Below, one piece after another: positions 8,285 to 17,803 of a stretch of DNA of 64,000 bases (its first letter is position 1; the number at the start of each line of letters is the position of its first letter). The notes under the pieces were generated by a model. That model saw only the letters and a list, made by a program, of their open reading frames with translations. It made no database searches and had not been told where the DNA came from. The DNA lies in contig NZ_CP119422.1 in assembly GCF_030506285.1 (NCBI RefSeq), forward strand, positions 1,674,001 to 1,738,000. The letters are read 5' to 3'. Position numbers and translations under genes: made by a program. Source of the stretch: Catalinimonas niigatensis. GTDB lineage: Bacteria > Bacteroidota > Bacteroidia > Cytophagales > Cyclobacteriaceae.

Positions 8285-8836
8285 CATATCAGGACCCTGG
8301 AACCTGGAAGCATCGCTCATACTCCTTGTCTATCAGTCAAGTATAAAGAATTGGTAGCGGCAGTCGCGCTGTCTTACGCTTCTTTCTCCCTTGGTAAGCA
8401 GTTTGCTAATTGCCTTTTAGTGCAGTCGTATGGCTACCGTCTATATCACCGCTAGATAAATCTAAGTTGGATTTGTTTTCAGATAATAAATTGACCCAGC
8501 AAGTCTTCCAAGCATTCAACTTGCAGCATCGCCCAACCCGGTTGCGATAGTGGCCAAACACAGTTTTATAGTGGAAGACCTTTTCACTAAACAGGGATTC
8601 AACAGGCAGCATGTGCCATCGCCGGGCGACCCCATGAATACCTGTTTTGAGTTTGTAAAGTATGCAGTTAACAATTTCTGTAAGATTACTCTGAGTCTTA
8701 AAGCCTCGTTTGGCTGTTGGCAAATGTGGAAGTATCGCTGATTCCGGGCCACGGCGGCTATCATATCTTTGCTCAGTACGTAGTACATAGAAGGGTTAGT
8801 TAACGAAAATTTATTTTTGGCAACACAAATTTCCAC
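8285..8836 (-). mobile_element. IS5-family transposase remnant
   Basis: Two overlapping frames together give the N-terminal half of an IS5-type transposase: YYVLSKDMIAA in one frame (8516-8836), and PTAKRGFKTQSNLTEIVNCILYKLKTGI, VESLFSEKVFHYKTVFGHYR, NLLSENKSNLDLSSGDIDGSHTTALKG in the other (8406-8723). Below 8406 further fragments are recognisable, AYQGRKKRK and then a piece like YLTDRQG, before similarity ends near 8285. The frame jumps and the missing catalytic C-terminal half show that it is dead. No clear terminal repeats were identified. It is a second, independent insertion-sequence scar, 6 kb from the IS982 remnant, in the left arm of the window. Confidence 0.8.
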
Positions 8837-9027
8837 AACCCTTCTTTTTCTTCAAAAAGTCGAGATCAGTTCGTTCACTCAGAAAAGAATATAAAGTAAA
8901 CTCGTCTCTTTTAAGTAGGGACAATTACATTGAGATATACATACGCTAATTAGAGAATCAATAAAGTAGGCACGTTTATGAGATACCTTTTTAAGAAACT
9001 GTGTCTACAAAGTGTTTGACAATGTTT

Positions 9028-9642
9028 TTAAATGTCGGTATCAGTACCAGATGCCTGTTCATCCCTATCTATATCTTCATCCTCATAATCCTGTATTCCT
9101 ATTTCATTCTCTTTCTTGTCAAAGTCCTTAGGAGTAGGCAGATCGCTGATTCTATTAATGCCAAAATATTGCATAAAGAATTCTGTCGTTCCATATAGCA
9201 AAGGTTTTCCAATGGTATCATCTTTACCTTTGATCTCTATAAGAGATTTTTCCAAAAGCTTTTGAATAGCATAATCACAACCTACTCCTCTGATTTGTTC
9301 CACATGTGCTTTAGTTACAGGTTGCTTATAGGCGATAATTGATAAAGTTTCCAGAGCAGCTGTAGACAACCTTTTGTGTGATTGCTGCTTCAACAATATA
9401 CTAATACTAGCCTGATAGGATGGCTTAGTTAAAAATTGATACCCCCCACCTATATGAAATACTTGAAAAGAATATTGATCATCAAGATACTGCTCTGTGA
9501 TTTTTTCTATAGATGCAATAATATCATCTTCTGATATTTCAGCATCAAACATCTCATTAAGACAATTCTTGATATCATCAATTTTTAAGGGTTTAGAGGC
9601 ACAAAAAATAAGCGCCTCTATATGATTTTTAAGGAATTCCAA
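9028..9642 (-). CDS. scpB: Segregation and condensation protein B
   Basis: The 204-residue protein matches ScpB: two winged-helix domains, the first in residues 1-80 (FLKNHIEALIFCASKPLKIDDI) and the second at 90-165 with the family signature LSTAALETLSIIAYKQPVTKAHVEQIRGV and LIEIKGKDDTIGKPLLYGTT. It binds the kleisin ScpA and SMC in the condensin complex that compacts and segregates the chromosome. ScpA is not in the window. The acidic C-terminal tail (YEDEDIDRDEQASGTDTDI) is normal for Bacteroidota versions. It follows the DksA-like gene by 45 bases on the same strand, so the two may be co-transcribed. Confidence 0.93.
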   Translation of the reverse strand: MEFLKNHIEALIFCASKPLKIDDIKNCLNEMFDAEISEDDIIASIEKITEQYLDDQYSFQVFHIGGGYQFLTKPSYQASISILLKQQSHKRLSTAALETLSIIAYKQPVTKAHVEQIRGVGCDYAIQKLLEKSLIEIKGKDDTIGKPLLYGTTEFFMQYFGINRISDLPTPKDFDKKENEIGIQDYEDEDIDRDEQASGTDTDI

Positions 9643-9687
9643 AGAGTAGGGAGAGATTTTAAATGAATAAAAGAGAAAAAGGGATAC

Positions 9688-10071
9688 TTACTGATTTTTA
9701 AGTTTGGCTTCAATAGAATGCCTGGTATGAGGCACAGCTTTCAACCTTTCTTTTGAAATAAGTTTACCTGTATCAATACATATTCCATAAGTACCATTCT
9801 TAATGCGAGCTTTAGCACTTTCTAATTGGTTGATGAATTTTTGTTGACGTGCAGCAAGCTGGCTCAGGCTTTCTTTTTCTAATGTATCTGCCCCGTCCTC
9901 CATCAATTTTGTATTGCCTGATGTAGTATCTGTACCACTATCATGCTTACGGCTTAAAATAGCCTTAATCGTTTCTAATTCTTCGCTTGCCTTTTCAAGC
10001 TTTTGATCAATCAACTGTTCAAACTCCTTGAGTTCTTCTTCAGAGTATCTTGTTTTTTCTACCTGGCTCAT
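9688..10071 (-). CDS. TraR/DksA-family regulator without full zinc finger
   Basis: Residues 8-85 form the long coiled-coil of DksA-like proteins (EELKEFEQLIDQKLEKASEE). Residues 95-125 carry the C-terminal globular signature YGICIDTGKLISKERLKAVP. Only one of the four zinc-binding Cys residues of canonical DksA remains (in GIC); the others are replaced, as I recall for many Bacteroidota members, so the fold is probably zinc-free. Proteins of this family insert a coiled coil into the RNA polymerase secondary channel and, with ppGpp, adjust transcription. It lies 45 bases upstream of scpB. The acidic tip expected in the coiled-coil is plausible near EDGAD at 59-63. Confidence 0.85.
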   Translation of the reverse strand: MSQVEKTRYSEEELKEFEQLIDQKLEKASEELETIKAILSRKHDSGTDTTSGNTKLMEDGADTLEKESLSQLAARQQKFINQLESAKARIKNGTYGICIDTGKLISKERLKAVPHTRHSIEAKLKNQ

Positions 10072-10272
10072 AGGGTGAGGGTTTAATGAATGCGCAAATT
10101 TAGGTATGAATTTTAAATCTCAAAATTTGAGATGAATAACATCTTAAATTATACTTAAATAAGAATAAACTAAAATTTATAGTTCACTTTTAATCCGTTC
10201 TCTTGGTAGAGAAAGACTTTATTGTTTTTTATAGTGATTTTGCTAATAACCAGATCAGACTTTAATATTTAT

Positions 10273-10296
10273 AAAAAAACCGGCATTTGCCGGTTT
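10273..10296 (-). terminator. Intrinsic terminator of the SAF-domain dehydrogenase gene
   Basis: Perfect stem AAACCGGC/GCCGGTTT (10277-10284 and 10289-10296) with loop ATTT. On the minus strand it is followed by a run of seven T (plus-strand A at 10273-10279). It begins 22 bases after the stop codon of the gene at 10319. Confidence 0.88.
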
Positions 10297-10318
10297 CATA
10301 AAGTATAATACAAAATTT

Positions 10319-11644
10319 TCAAATCGTTTGCAGAGGCTTTTCCTTCTGAATACTTTCTGAGAAAAAATGTTTTACTTGTTCGTTATAGAGGTTGAACATA
10401 AAACTATTTTCAGGATACACTATATCATCAAAACTAATTGCCTGATCTTTAGCAATGTCTCTTTTTAAAACAATGCCTTCAGATAAACCAATCGGCAGCA
10501 AATTTTCTTTTCTACAAACAGAAGCGTTTTCACATTGCCCATAAGATGTATAACCTCCAAATCCATCCAAAGTTTGTCCAGCTTTCAAATCAGTTTTAGC
10601 TGTCGTAATCACTTCTACAACAGGTCCATCTATAGGAGCAAGTACAGGATCATTGAAATGGAAAACTCTGGCTACTGAATTAGGCACCTCAAAATAACAT
10701 AAATGGTAGGGTGTATAAAAACTATATATTGGACCCTTACCTAACTTTAGGTAATTCAGGTAACTTTTAGACAACTCATCTTCAGTAGTAGCATACACAT
10801 ACACCCCCGGCCCAGGCTTAGCACCCACCGCATAATCTACGATACCTCCTAATGCTTTCAACTGATCTACATCATAAAGATGTGTTAAGTCATCTATGTG
10901 ATCATTTGAACGGAAACCATTCATTCCTCTTTGTGAGACTACCATCCCTGTTGCATTGGCTACTGTTGCCTGTTCAAATGCGATCTTAGTGCCATCAGTA
11001 AAGTTAGTAATCATGTTGACGTTTTGCCCCATATTTTCAGCAAATGACAACATATCCGTTGGATTTTTATGTATATCTAAGAATCCTTTGATATTTCCAC
11101 AAACCAATGGCGTAAAACCCAAGTTTTTCACAAAACGGTAAAGGTTCATAATAACTCCTGGCTGATCACCATCACTACCGCTAAGCATTACATTTGCCCG
11201 ATCGGCATAATATTTAAGAATAGGCCCTACGGTAGCATCAAGTTCAGCATTCATTAACACTGTAGGTTTTCCGTGCTCAATAGCACTCATTACAACCTTA
11301 GCAGCGTATTCTATAGTGCCTGTAGCTTCAACAATAATATCAACTTCATTCGCTTTACAAACAATTTCAGGATCACTTGTCACAACAGCTTCTCTTCTAA
11401 GAATATGCTTATCTAAGTCCCTTTCATTATTACATATCACTACTTGATTAACCCCTGCCTGCTGATAACAGTTGATCGCTTTTTCAATACTCCTATTACA
11501 GATTACAGACACTTCCATACCCGGTGTATATCTGATGATCTGATTTACGATACCAATGGACATATATCCGGCTCCCATGATTGCAACTCTAATAGGATTT
11601 CCTATATCTTCTCTAAACTGAAGTGCCTTATCTACAATTATCAT
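10319..11644 (-). CDS. Homoserine-dehydrogenase-like oxidoreductase with C-terminal SAF domain
   Basis: The 441-residue protein has an N-terminal Rossmann domain (IRVAIMGAGYMSIGIVNQI, residues 18-36; VDIIVEATGTIEYAAKVV near 101-118), a central catalytic region (GNIKGFLDIHKNPT, KIAFEQATVANATGM), and a C-terminal beta-clip SAF-type domain (LPIGLSEGIVLKRDIAKDQAISFDDI, about 387-412). SAF domains also occur in sialic acid synthases and altronate dehydratases. The family is usually annotated as NAD(P)H-dependent oxidoreductase and its substrate is not known to me. True homoserine dehydrogenase function is unlikely because the C-terminal ACT domain is absent and the SAF domain replaces it. It is transcribed alone, with its own terminator. 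An acidic sugar or keto acid is a reasonable guess for the substrate. Confidence 0.8.
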   Translation of the reverse strand: MIIVDKALQFREDIGNPIRVAIMGAGYMSIGIVNQIIRYTPGMEVSVICNRSIEKAINCYQQAGVNQVVICNNERDLDKHILRREAVVTSDPEIVCKANEVDIIVEATGTIEYAAKVVMSAIEHGKPTVLMNAELDATVGPILKYYADRANVMLSGSDGDQPGVIMNLYRFVKNLGFTPLVCGNIKGFLDIHKNPTDMLSFAENMGQNVNMITNFTDGTKIAFEQATVANATGMVVSQRGMNGFRSNDHIDDLTHLYDVDQLKALGGIVDYAVGAKPGPGVYVYATTEDELSKSYLNYLKLGKGPIYSFYTPYHLCYFEVPNSVARVFHFNDPVLAPIDGPVVEVITTAKTDLKAGQTLDGFGGYTSYGQCENASVCRKENLLPIGLSEGIVLKRDIAKDQAISFDDIVYPENSFMFNLYNEQVKHFFSESIQKEKPLQTI

Positions 11645-12471
11645 AGTATGTAAATGTTATTATTTTGTATTATTGTTACAATGTATGGGTATAATAAAAT
11701 TATTCCAAATATTTTTATTACTATTTTACGCGAAATTATTAAAGCGTTTAAATTTAATGGATGTTTAGTAACAAAAATATGGCATTTTTAAGTGAAATAC
11801 GCATTTTTTCTCTATATATTTCTATCTTTATGCTTAATAATACCAGATAGAACTCAAAATTTAGATAAATACCTATGACCAAAACCTACAAATAGTAAAC
11901 CAAAAAAAATAGAATGCTTATGGTCGTTAGTTTTGGTGTCTCTTTACAAAAAAAGCCGGTCTTTTGACCTGCTTAGATATCAAAAATATTAGTTTTTTTA
12001 TCCCTGATTTTGAGAGAGTGACTTACATTTACCTTTTATCTATCAATTTGATCCTATGTCATTCAGTATGTGAAGTTCCTGAATATTAGGTTCTGTCTGA
12101 GGATTATATGGCCTCACTTTTTCATTTGATTGCGAAACCAACGGATTTTGAAACAAAATGAGGCATTTTTGAGGAGCATAGCCTTTGCCGCAGGCGAGAA
12201 AGCAAAAAAGTCGTACCTTAAAAGACATGTTTATAGTGAAAAGGAACTAACTGAAACAGTTTCAAAGGGCTTATATCAATAAAATCAAAGCAATGGTGCT
12301 TTTCTCATATCAATCCACGGGCTCTTTTACCCTACAAGAAATCCATATTTATACGATTGGAAAAAATTTCTTTTTCTATTTTTTCTTTTCCTTTCTTTTA
12401 TCTTAATAGCTTTTACTTTAGCTACACCAATAGAACAGAAGAAATAATAAATCTCATTTTAATTTTTTTTC
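11645..12471. other. 827-base intergenic stretch without a supported gene
   Basis: The stretch is strongly AT-rich and has no protein-like frame. A 61-codon frame on the minus strand (12043-12228) has a Cys-rich, non-protein-like composition and no ribosome binding site. An imperfect hairpin AAGCCGGTC/GACCTGCTT at about 11951-11972 could be a weak terminator. A short 6-1-6 palindrome TGAAACAGTTTCA lies at 12252-12264. The left end must contain the promoter of the SAF-domain gene; TATTTG occurs there on the minus strand, close to but not matching the -7 consensus. Confidence 0.5.
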
Positions 12472-12507
12472 TAAAAAAAAAGGCGATTTCTAATAAAGAA
12501 ATCGCCT
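12472..12507 (-). terminator. Intrinsic terminator of the SusCD operon
   Basis: Perfect 10-bp stem AGGCGATTTC/GAAATCGCCT (12481-12490, 12498-12507) with a 7-base loop. On the minus strand the stem is followed by T residues (plus-strand A tract at 12472-12480). It sits 31 bases after the susD stop. Confidence 0.92.
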
Positions 12508-12538
12508 ATATAAGACTTAATTAATAGATAAGATTAAT

Positions 12539-14239
12539 CTAATCATCTCCAGCTACTGGATACCCTGGATTTTGCTCATATCCTCCTTGTGTTCGGTCTA
12601 TCTGATCCAGCGGGATAGGACGAAGCACATGATAATCCTGTATGTTATCACGAGCTTCAGCATTATATAACCTCACCCTCTCTACCAGTTTGCCGGTTCT
12701 CACCAGGTCAAACCATCTTTGCATTTCACCTGCTAATTCTCTGGCTCTTTCGTCCAGGATAAAATCAATGTCTACGTCCGCTGCACTTATTTCCATCGCA
12801 TCTTCTTCTCCAGGCCATGCGGCTCTGCGCCTAACTACATTGATATCTTCTGCAGCATCCGTTGTGTTATTCTGCATCAATCTCGCTTCTGCACGGATCA
12901 AATATGCATCCGCTAAGCGAGCAACTACAAAATCACGTGAACCCGGCTCCCATTGCCTATCAGGACGTAGAGGATCAATAAATTTACTCAAGGAAGGGAA
13001 TACACGCTCGTCGTATTCATTGACCGTGTATACATTATATCCAGCTCTTCCTTCCCTTTCCGCGGTCCAAAGGGCATCTCTACCTGGCCCTGGAATAAAC
13101 AAAGCTGTGTCTCCCACTTCAAACTTAGGTTGCCCTAAATTGGCAGCAGTAGTATATCCGTTATTCACATCCTCTTGCGTCCAGATTGGTATACTAGTTG
13201 CATTATTAGAATACCATACATGCTTGAAGCTCTGGTCGTATCTGCTGTCAATATCTCTGTTCCATAAACTTAACAGGAATGGTGTAGGGCGGAAACGTTT
13301 CCAGGGACGTCCATTTTCGGTATCTCTTTGCATACCTGGTCGGATATCATACTCAAACAGAAAATACAAATGTCCTCTATTACCTTCCCCTCCATTTAAG
13401 ATCAAGTCTTGAGTATTTTGTACTGACCAGATAACTTCAGTATTGAGTTGATTATCCTGATCCCAAAGATCACCGTAAGTTTCCAGTAGCTCAAAGCCAT
13501 AGTTGTCAATAACACTGGTCATCAATGCCTCTGCCCTTGCAGCATCATTAGAATCTGCATATGGCTTATACGAGCGTGTCAGCAACACTTTAGCCAACAT
13601 AAACTCTGCAGCGGGTTTGGTAACTCTTCCATAATCATTTTGCTCAGCAGGTAATAATGAAATTGCATTTTCCAGATCAGGAATGATCGCAGTTGAATAT
13701 ATCTCTGCAGCAGGAGTTCTATTGGCTTCTATTTCAATACCTTCTGTCTCTTCTAAGGTTAAATGCACATCTCCCCAATGCTGCACCAGATTGAAATAGA
13801 AAAAAGCCCGTAAGAATCTAACCTCTGCCAATCTTTGCTCTATTAAAGCAGGATCAAGTCCCTCAATCTGAGTAGAACGGTTAATTACTGCATTGGCCTG
13901 ATTGATTCCTTTGTACCAGTCTCTCCAAAGTTCTCTAAGTAAATCCTGACCGGAATTAAAATTATTATCATACCAATTCCACACTTTATGGCTTCCATCT
14001 GCACCATTGGTAAATATATCAGTTCCAAAAACGGTGGACGTAAAACCTCTTTCGGGAGGGCCATAACTATATTTCAGCCATGCATAAGTAGCATCTACAG
14101 CATCTTCAAAACCGGCAGGGGTAGTATAGTAAGAGGCTGCTGAAACATCCGAAACAAGATCCTCTTCCAGGAATTTTTCGCACGACTGGCCTACAAAAGC
14201 CATGATCGTGATTATCCATATGATTGATTTATTTTTCAT
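12539..14239 (-). CDS. SusD/RagB-family nutrient-binding lipoprotein
   Basis: The 566-residue protein has a lipoprotein signal peptide with Cys20 as lipid site (VGQSCEKFLEED), the FLEEDLVS opening common to SusD-like proteins, helical TPR-type repeats (GINQANAVINRSTQIEGL, AEVRFLRAFFYFNLVQHWGDV, AAEFMLAKVLL), and the C-terminal SusD block (DFVVARLADAYLIRAEARL, ERARELAGEMQRWFDLVRTGKL). It forms the lid over the SusC pore at 14258-17347, 18 bases upstream, and delivers a glycan or other oligomer. Which substrate cannot be deduced, because no glycoside hydrolase, sulfatase or peptidase and no sensor or sigma factor lies beside the pair. Confidence 0.95.
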   Translation of the reverse strand: MKNKSIIWIITIMAFVGQSCEKFLEEDLVSDVSAASYYTTPAGFEDAVDATYAWLKYSYGPPERGFTSTVFGTDIFTNGADGSHKVWNWYDNNFNSGQDLLRELWRDWYKGINQANAVINRSTQIEGLDPALIEQRLAEVRFLRAFFYFNLVQHWGDVHLTLEETEGIEIEANRTPAAEIYSTAIIPDLENAISLLPAEQNDYGRVTKPAAEFMLAKVLLTRSYKPYADSNDAARAEALMTSVIDNYGFELLETYGDLWDQDNQLNTEVIWSVQNTQDLILNGGEGNRGHLYFLFEYDIRPGMQRDTENGRPWKRFRPTPFLLSLWNRDIDSRYDQSFKHVWYSNNATSIPIWTQEDVNNGYTTAANLGQPKFEVGDTALFIPGPGRDALWTAEREGRAGYNVYTVNEYDERVFPSLSKFIDPLRPDRQWEPGSRDFVVARLADAYLIRAEARLMQNNTTDAAEDINVVRRRAAWPGEEDAMEISAADVDIDFILDERARELAGEMQRWFDLVRTGKLVERVRLYNAEARDNIQDYHVLRPIPLDQIDRTQGGYEQNPGYPVAGDD

Positions 14240-14257
14240 TATAGAATGCTTTTTAGA

Positions 14258-17200
14258 TTAAAACTGGATATTAATACCAAACAAGAACAACTTGGATGAT
14301 GGCACATCACCCGTACCCAATTCATTGTTGAAATCGTTACCTTCTTCCTCGTCCTGTGCATCATTAGTAGTTTCCGGATCAAAAGTATCATACTTCGCTG
14401 TGAACCAGGGGTTCTGGGCAGTAGCGTATAGTCTAAGACTAGACAGTCTCAGCTTTTCTGTGATGCTTTGCGGGAAATTATATCCTAGTGTTACATTTCT
14501 TAATTTAAGATAACTGCCATCGTAATAGCGTAATGTCTCAAATTTCTGAGGTCTTTCTTGGTTAAGATTTGGTCTTGGATAGGCGTTAGTAGGGTTGTTT
14601 GGCGTCCAGTAATCTACATCCAAATTATTATAACGTCCCTGCATAGTAGCCTGGTCTGAATTAAATCTACTGTCAATCATATGGCCTAAACGAGCATATA
14701 AGAATACCGACAGATCAATTCCTTTATAGCTAAACCTATTAGTAATACCACCCAAAATATCAGGAACGTCTGTACCAAGAATTTTGCGGTCATCCGGAGT
14801 AATGATACCATCCCCATCTACATCTTCTACTTTTATTTCTCCCGGAAAGGCCCCATCCATTTGTTCGGCCATTTCTGCTTCATCAGCCTGCCAGATGCCT
14901 ATTTTATTATAGTCAAAAAACACCCTGATGGGTTGTCCAATGAACCAGGCATTACCTACATCGTCAGCTGGGTCACCATTTTCGTCTACCAAAGCAAGTT
15001 CGGTGATCGCTTCCTTATAGCGCGTCAAGTTGAGATCAGCACTCCAACGGAAACCATTGTCCTGGCTGTCAAAGATGGTAGCACCCAACATCAGTTCAAC
15101 ACCTTTGGTTTGGGTAGCGCCTACATTTTGCAATACCTCCTCATAACCTGATGTGAAAGGAAGCTGGCGCCTCAACAGCAGGTCTTCAGTGTTGGTCTGG
15201 TAAAAGTCCAGACTACCTGAAAGACGTCCATTGAACAAACCGAAGTCCATTCCTACATCCACAGTTTTGGAAATTTCCCAGCCTAATTCCTCATTTGCAA
15301 TTTCATTCAGCCTGAAACCGGCAGCATTCCCATCGTTCCAATCATACAATGATCTTTCCAGACGTCCGGCAGTTTGATAAGGATCTACCGAAGTATTACC
15401 TACTTCGCCATAAGAAGCCCTAAGCTTTAATTCGGAAAGCCAAGTGGTAGCCCCTGACATAAATGACTCATCAATCACACGCCATCCTGCGGATATACCA
15501 GGGAAGAAGGCCCATTTATTTCCCTGAGCTAGGCGAGAAGAACCATCCGCACGATATGTAAACTGAAACAGATACTTGTCTGCCAATGTGTAATTCACCC
15601 GACCCATATAAGAAGCCAGCTGCCATTCTTCTAATCTTGACTGGTTAGCTTCTATAGTTCCTGCTGTCGCAAGATTATACCATAACTGAGACTCATAGGG
15701 CAAATTCACCACTCTGGTACGTTGACGCTCAAATTTAGACTGTTGAATACTTTGCAGGAAAGTAAATCCCAGACTATGTATGTCACCCAAAGTCTTATTA
15801 TAAGTCAGTATATTTTCTAAGGTATACCCAAAGGTTTTTTCATTTTCTAACTCAGCTGCCGGATCTGCTCCGCGTCTAGCATTAGTGAGTCTGCCTTGGA
15901 AAACACCTCTTCTCCGATAGCGAATATCAGGACCGAAAAGCAGTTTATATTGCAAGCCCTCCACAATATCTGCCTCTAAGTATAAGGAGGTGAATATCCT
16001 GGTAAAATCCCGCTCATCTACATAAGCACCAGGTACCAATTCGTTTAATGGATTAGTACGAATACCATCGGCAATGGGCAGGAAATTGAGTGTTCCATCC
16101 TCATTGTAAGGCCGTCCCAGCGGGTTATTATTAATAGCTTCACCCATCACTGCATCAGATCCCCAGTTTTGGGTTGCGCTAGAAAGGAAAGAAGACATAC
16201 CTACCTTTAGCCAATCTGTGATGCTATGATCCAAATTTAATCGGGCAGTAAATCTTTGATAATCCTGATTGCTGATGATTCCCTGCTCCTTAAAATAGCC
16301 TAAAGAAACATTGAATTGGGTTTTCTCACTTCCACCCCTGACGCTTAATTGATGGTTGGTTTGATAGCCTTCGTTCAGTACCAAGTCCAGGTAATCAGTA
16401 GAGCGTCCTGTTTCAATTGACTCAAACTCTGCCGGATCTGCAAAGACTATATTGTCAGGTTGCAAAGTACCATTCCATGCTGTTCTTCCGGTTCTACCCT
16501 GGTCATCAATACGGGCAGACTCTCTTTTCATGTCTGCAAACTCCTGTCCGTTCATCATATCTACCAGACGGGTTGCACTACTTACTCCATAGTATCCGTC
16601 ATAATTCACTACAGTCTTACCTGCTTTACCACGTTTGGTCGTGATCAAAATAACACCATTCGCTCCTCTTGATCCATAAATCGCAGTAGCTGCAGCATCT
16701 TTCAGGATTTCCATAGACTCAATGTCCTGAGGGTTAAAGTCATAGATTGAGCCTGTACCTGAAGTCATAGGCACTCCATCAACGACAAAGAGGGGGTCAT
16801 TGGAGGCATTGATAGAACGGCGACCTCTGATTGTAATTGAAGGAGTCTGACCAGGGCGGCCACCTCCCTGCAAGACATCTACTCCGGCTACCTGTCCTTT
16901 CATAGACTCTACCGGGTTTGCGGTAGGAATTTCTTTGATGGCTTGTTCATTAAGTGAGGAGATCGCCGCAGTTACATCTCTCTTTTCCTGCGTACCATAT
17001 CCTACTACCACCACTTCAGACAGTGACTGTATGTCAGGCATCAGGGTAAGATTAATAGTAGATTGATTATTAATCTCTACTTCTTCAGCTTCATAGCCTA
17101 CTGATGAAAAAACAATCGTTTGCGCATCAGAAGATACATTCAAAGAATACTGCCCTTCTACATCAGTAATTGTTCCGGTGGTAGTCCCTTTTACTACTAC

Positions 17201-17347
17201 GTTTACTCCCGGCAAGGCTTCTCCATTTTCTCCATCAGTGACTTTACCTCTAATGGTTTTGTCCTGAGCGAAGAGTAAAACACTTGAAAACATGAAAGCC
17301 ATAAGTATAATCATGGACTTCCGCCAAGGCGGTAAATAATTTTTCAT
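14258..17347 (-). CDS. SusC/RagA-family TonB-linked outer-membrane transporter
   Basis: The 1029-residue protein has a signal peptide (to about 28), a carboxypeptidase-regulatory-like domain (30-105, IRGKVTDGENGEALPGVNVVVKG), the SusC motif SEVVVVGYGTQ near 110-120, a plug domain (KGQVAGVDVLQGGGRPG, SITIRGRRSINASNDPLFVVDGVP, ILKDAAATAIYGSRGANGVI) and a 22-strand-type barrel ending in aromatic FGINIQF. It imports substrate across the outer membrane using TonB energy, with the SusD lipoprotein encoded 18 bases downstream. A DVDGDGIITPDDR segment near 860 is a common SusC insertion. It is transcribed away from the DAHP-synthase-like gene across a 456-base gap. Confidence 0.96.
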   Translation of the reverse strand: MKNYLPPWRKSMIILMAFMFSSVLLFAQDKTIRGKVTDGENGEALPGVNVVVKGTTTGTITDVEGQYSLNVSSDAQTIVFSSVGYEAEEVEINNQSTINLTLMPDIQSLSEVVVVGYGTQEKRDVTAAISSLNEQAIKEIPTANPVESMKGQVAGVDVLQGGGRPGQTPSITIRGRRSINASNDPLFVVDGVPMTSGTGSIYDFNPQDIESMEILKDAAATAIYGSRGANGVILITTKRGKAGKTVVNYDGYYGVSSATRLVDMMNGQEFADMKRESARIDDQGRTGRTAWNGTLQPDNIVFADPAEFESIETGRSTDYLDLVLNEGYQTNHQLSVRGGSEKTQFNVSLGYFKEQGIISNQDYQRFTARLNLDHSITDWLKVGMSSFLSSATQNWGSDAVMGEAINNNPLGRPYNEDGTLNFLPIADGIRTNPLNELVPGAYVDERDFTRIFTSLYLEADIVEGLQYKLLFGPDIRYRRRGVFQGRLTNARRGADPAAELENEKTFGYTLENILTYNKTLGDIHSLGFTFLQSIQQSKFERQRTRVVNLPYESQLWYNLATAGTIEANQSRLEEWQLASYMGRVNYTLADKYLFQFTYRADGSSRLAQGNKWAFFPGISAGWRVIDESFMSGATTWLSELKLRASYGEVGNTSVDPYQTAGRLERSLYDWNDGNAAGFRLNEIANEELGWEISKTVDVGMDFGLFNGRLSGSLDFYQTNTEDLLLRRQLPFTSGYEEVLQNVGATQTKGVELMLGATIFDSQDNGFRWSADLNLTRYKEAITELALVDENGDPADDVGNAWFIGQPIRVFFDYNKIGIWQADEAEMAEQMDGAFPGEIKVEDVDGDGIITPDDRKILGTDVPDILGGITNRFSYKGIDLSVFLYARLGHMIDSRFNSDQATMQGRYNNLDVDYWTPNNPTNAYPRPNLNQERPQKFETLRYYDGSYLKLRNVTLGYNFPQSITEKLRLSSLRLYATAQNPWFTAKYDTFDPETTNDAQDEEEGNDFNNELGTGDVPSSKLFLFGINIQF

Positions 17348-17803
17348 AATTAGATTGTTTTGTTAAATAATTGGTAATAGAAGCTTCTTTTATTTACAGT
17401 ATTAGTAGTAAAATCTTCGTTTAATGAAAAAATATAAATACTCTATGTCAATTGAATTCTTCTATTAATAGCTAATTAAACATTCGTATTTTTAAAAAAA
17501 AAGAAATCAATCCATAATTTTTTATTAAAATTTCAATTTTCTCATTAGATGAGAAAACCATCTTTACAGGGATATTAGAATAATGCAACCGATTTAAATT
17601 TTTTAACAACTTTTTATGTTGAGACAAATATTTTTTCTTTAAAATATAGCTTCATAATCAGAAGTAATTGTTGCACCTCTCCAAATCAATGCTACTTTTT
17701 GACAGGAATCCTTATTTAAAAGAGGAGAATTGATTAGGTTTGTCTTTTAAAATATTATTAATATCGTTTTTGCTACACTGTTAGCATACCTGATTGATTT
17801 ATC
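17348..17803. other. Divergent control region between susC and the DAHP-synthase-like gene
   Basis: This 456-base, very AT-rich gap holds the starts of two divergent genes and no frame of its own. T-runs and A-runs abound. ATTTG motifs occur on both strands, but no pair matching the full TTG/TAnnTTTG promoter layout could be chosen with confidence. I see no clear palindrome that would mark an operator. Confidence 0.5.

Noticed and set aside
8406-8836. Two overlapping small frames as possible new genes
   Set aside because: Both are pieces of one IS5-type transposase in different frames.
12043-12228. 61-codon minus-strand frame in the gap before the SusCD terminator
   Set aside because: Not protein-like, no start signals and no neighbour that would support it.
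12642-13412. 256-codon open frame on the plus strand inside the susD gene
   Set aside because: It is the antisense shadow of a clear SusD gene; Ser/Leu-rich text without domain pattern or ribosome binding site.
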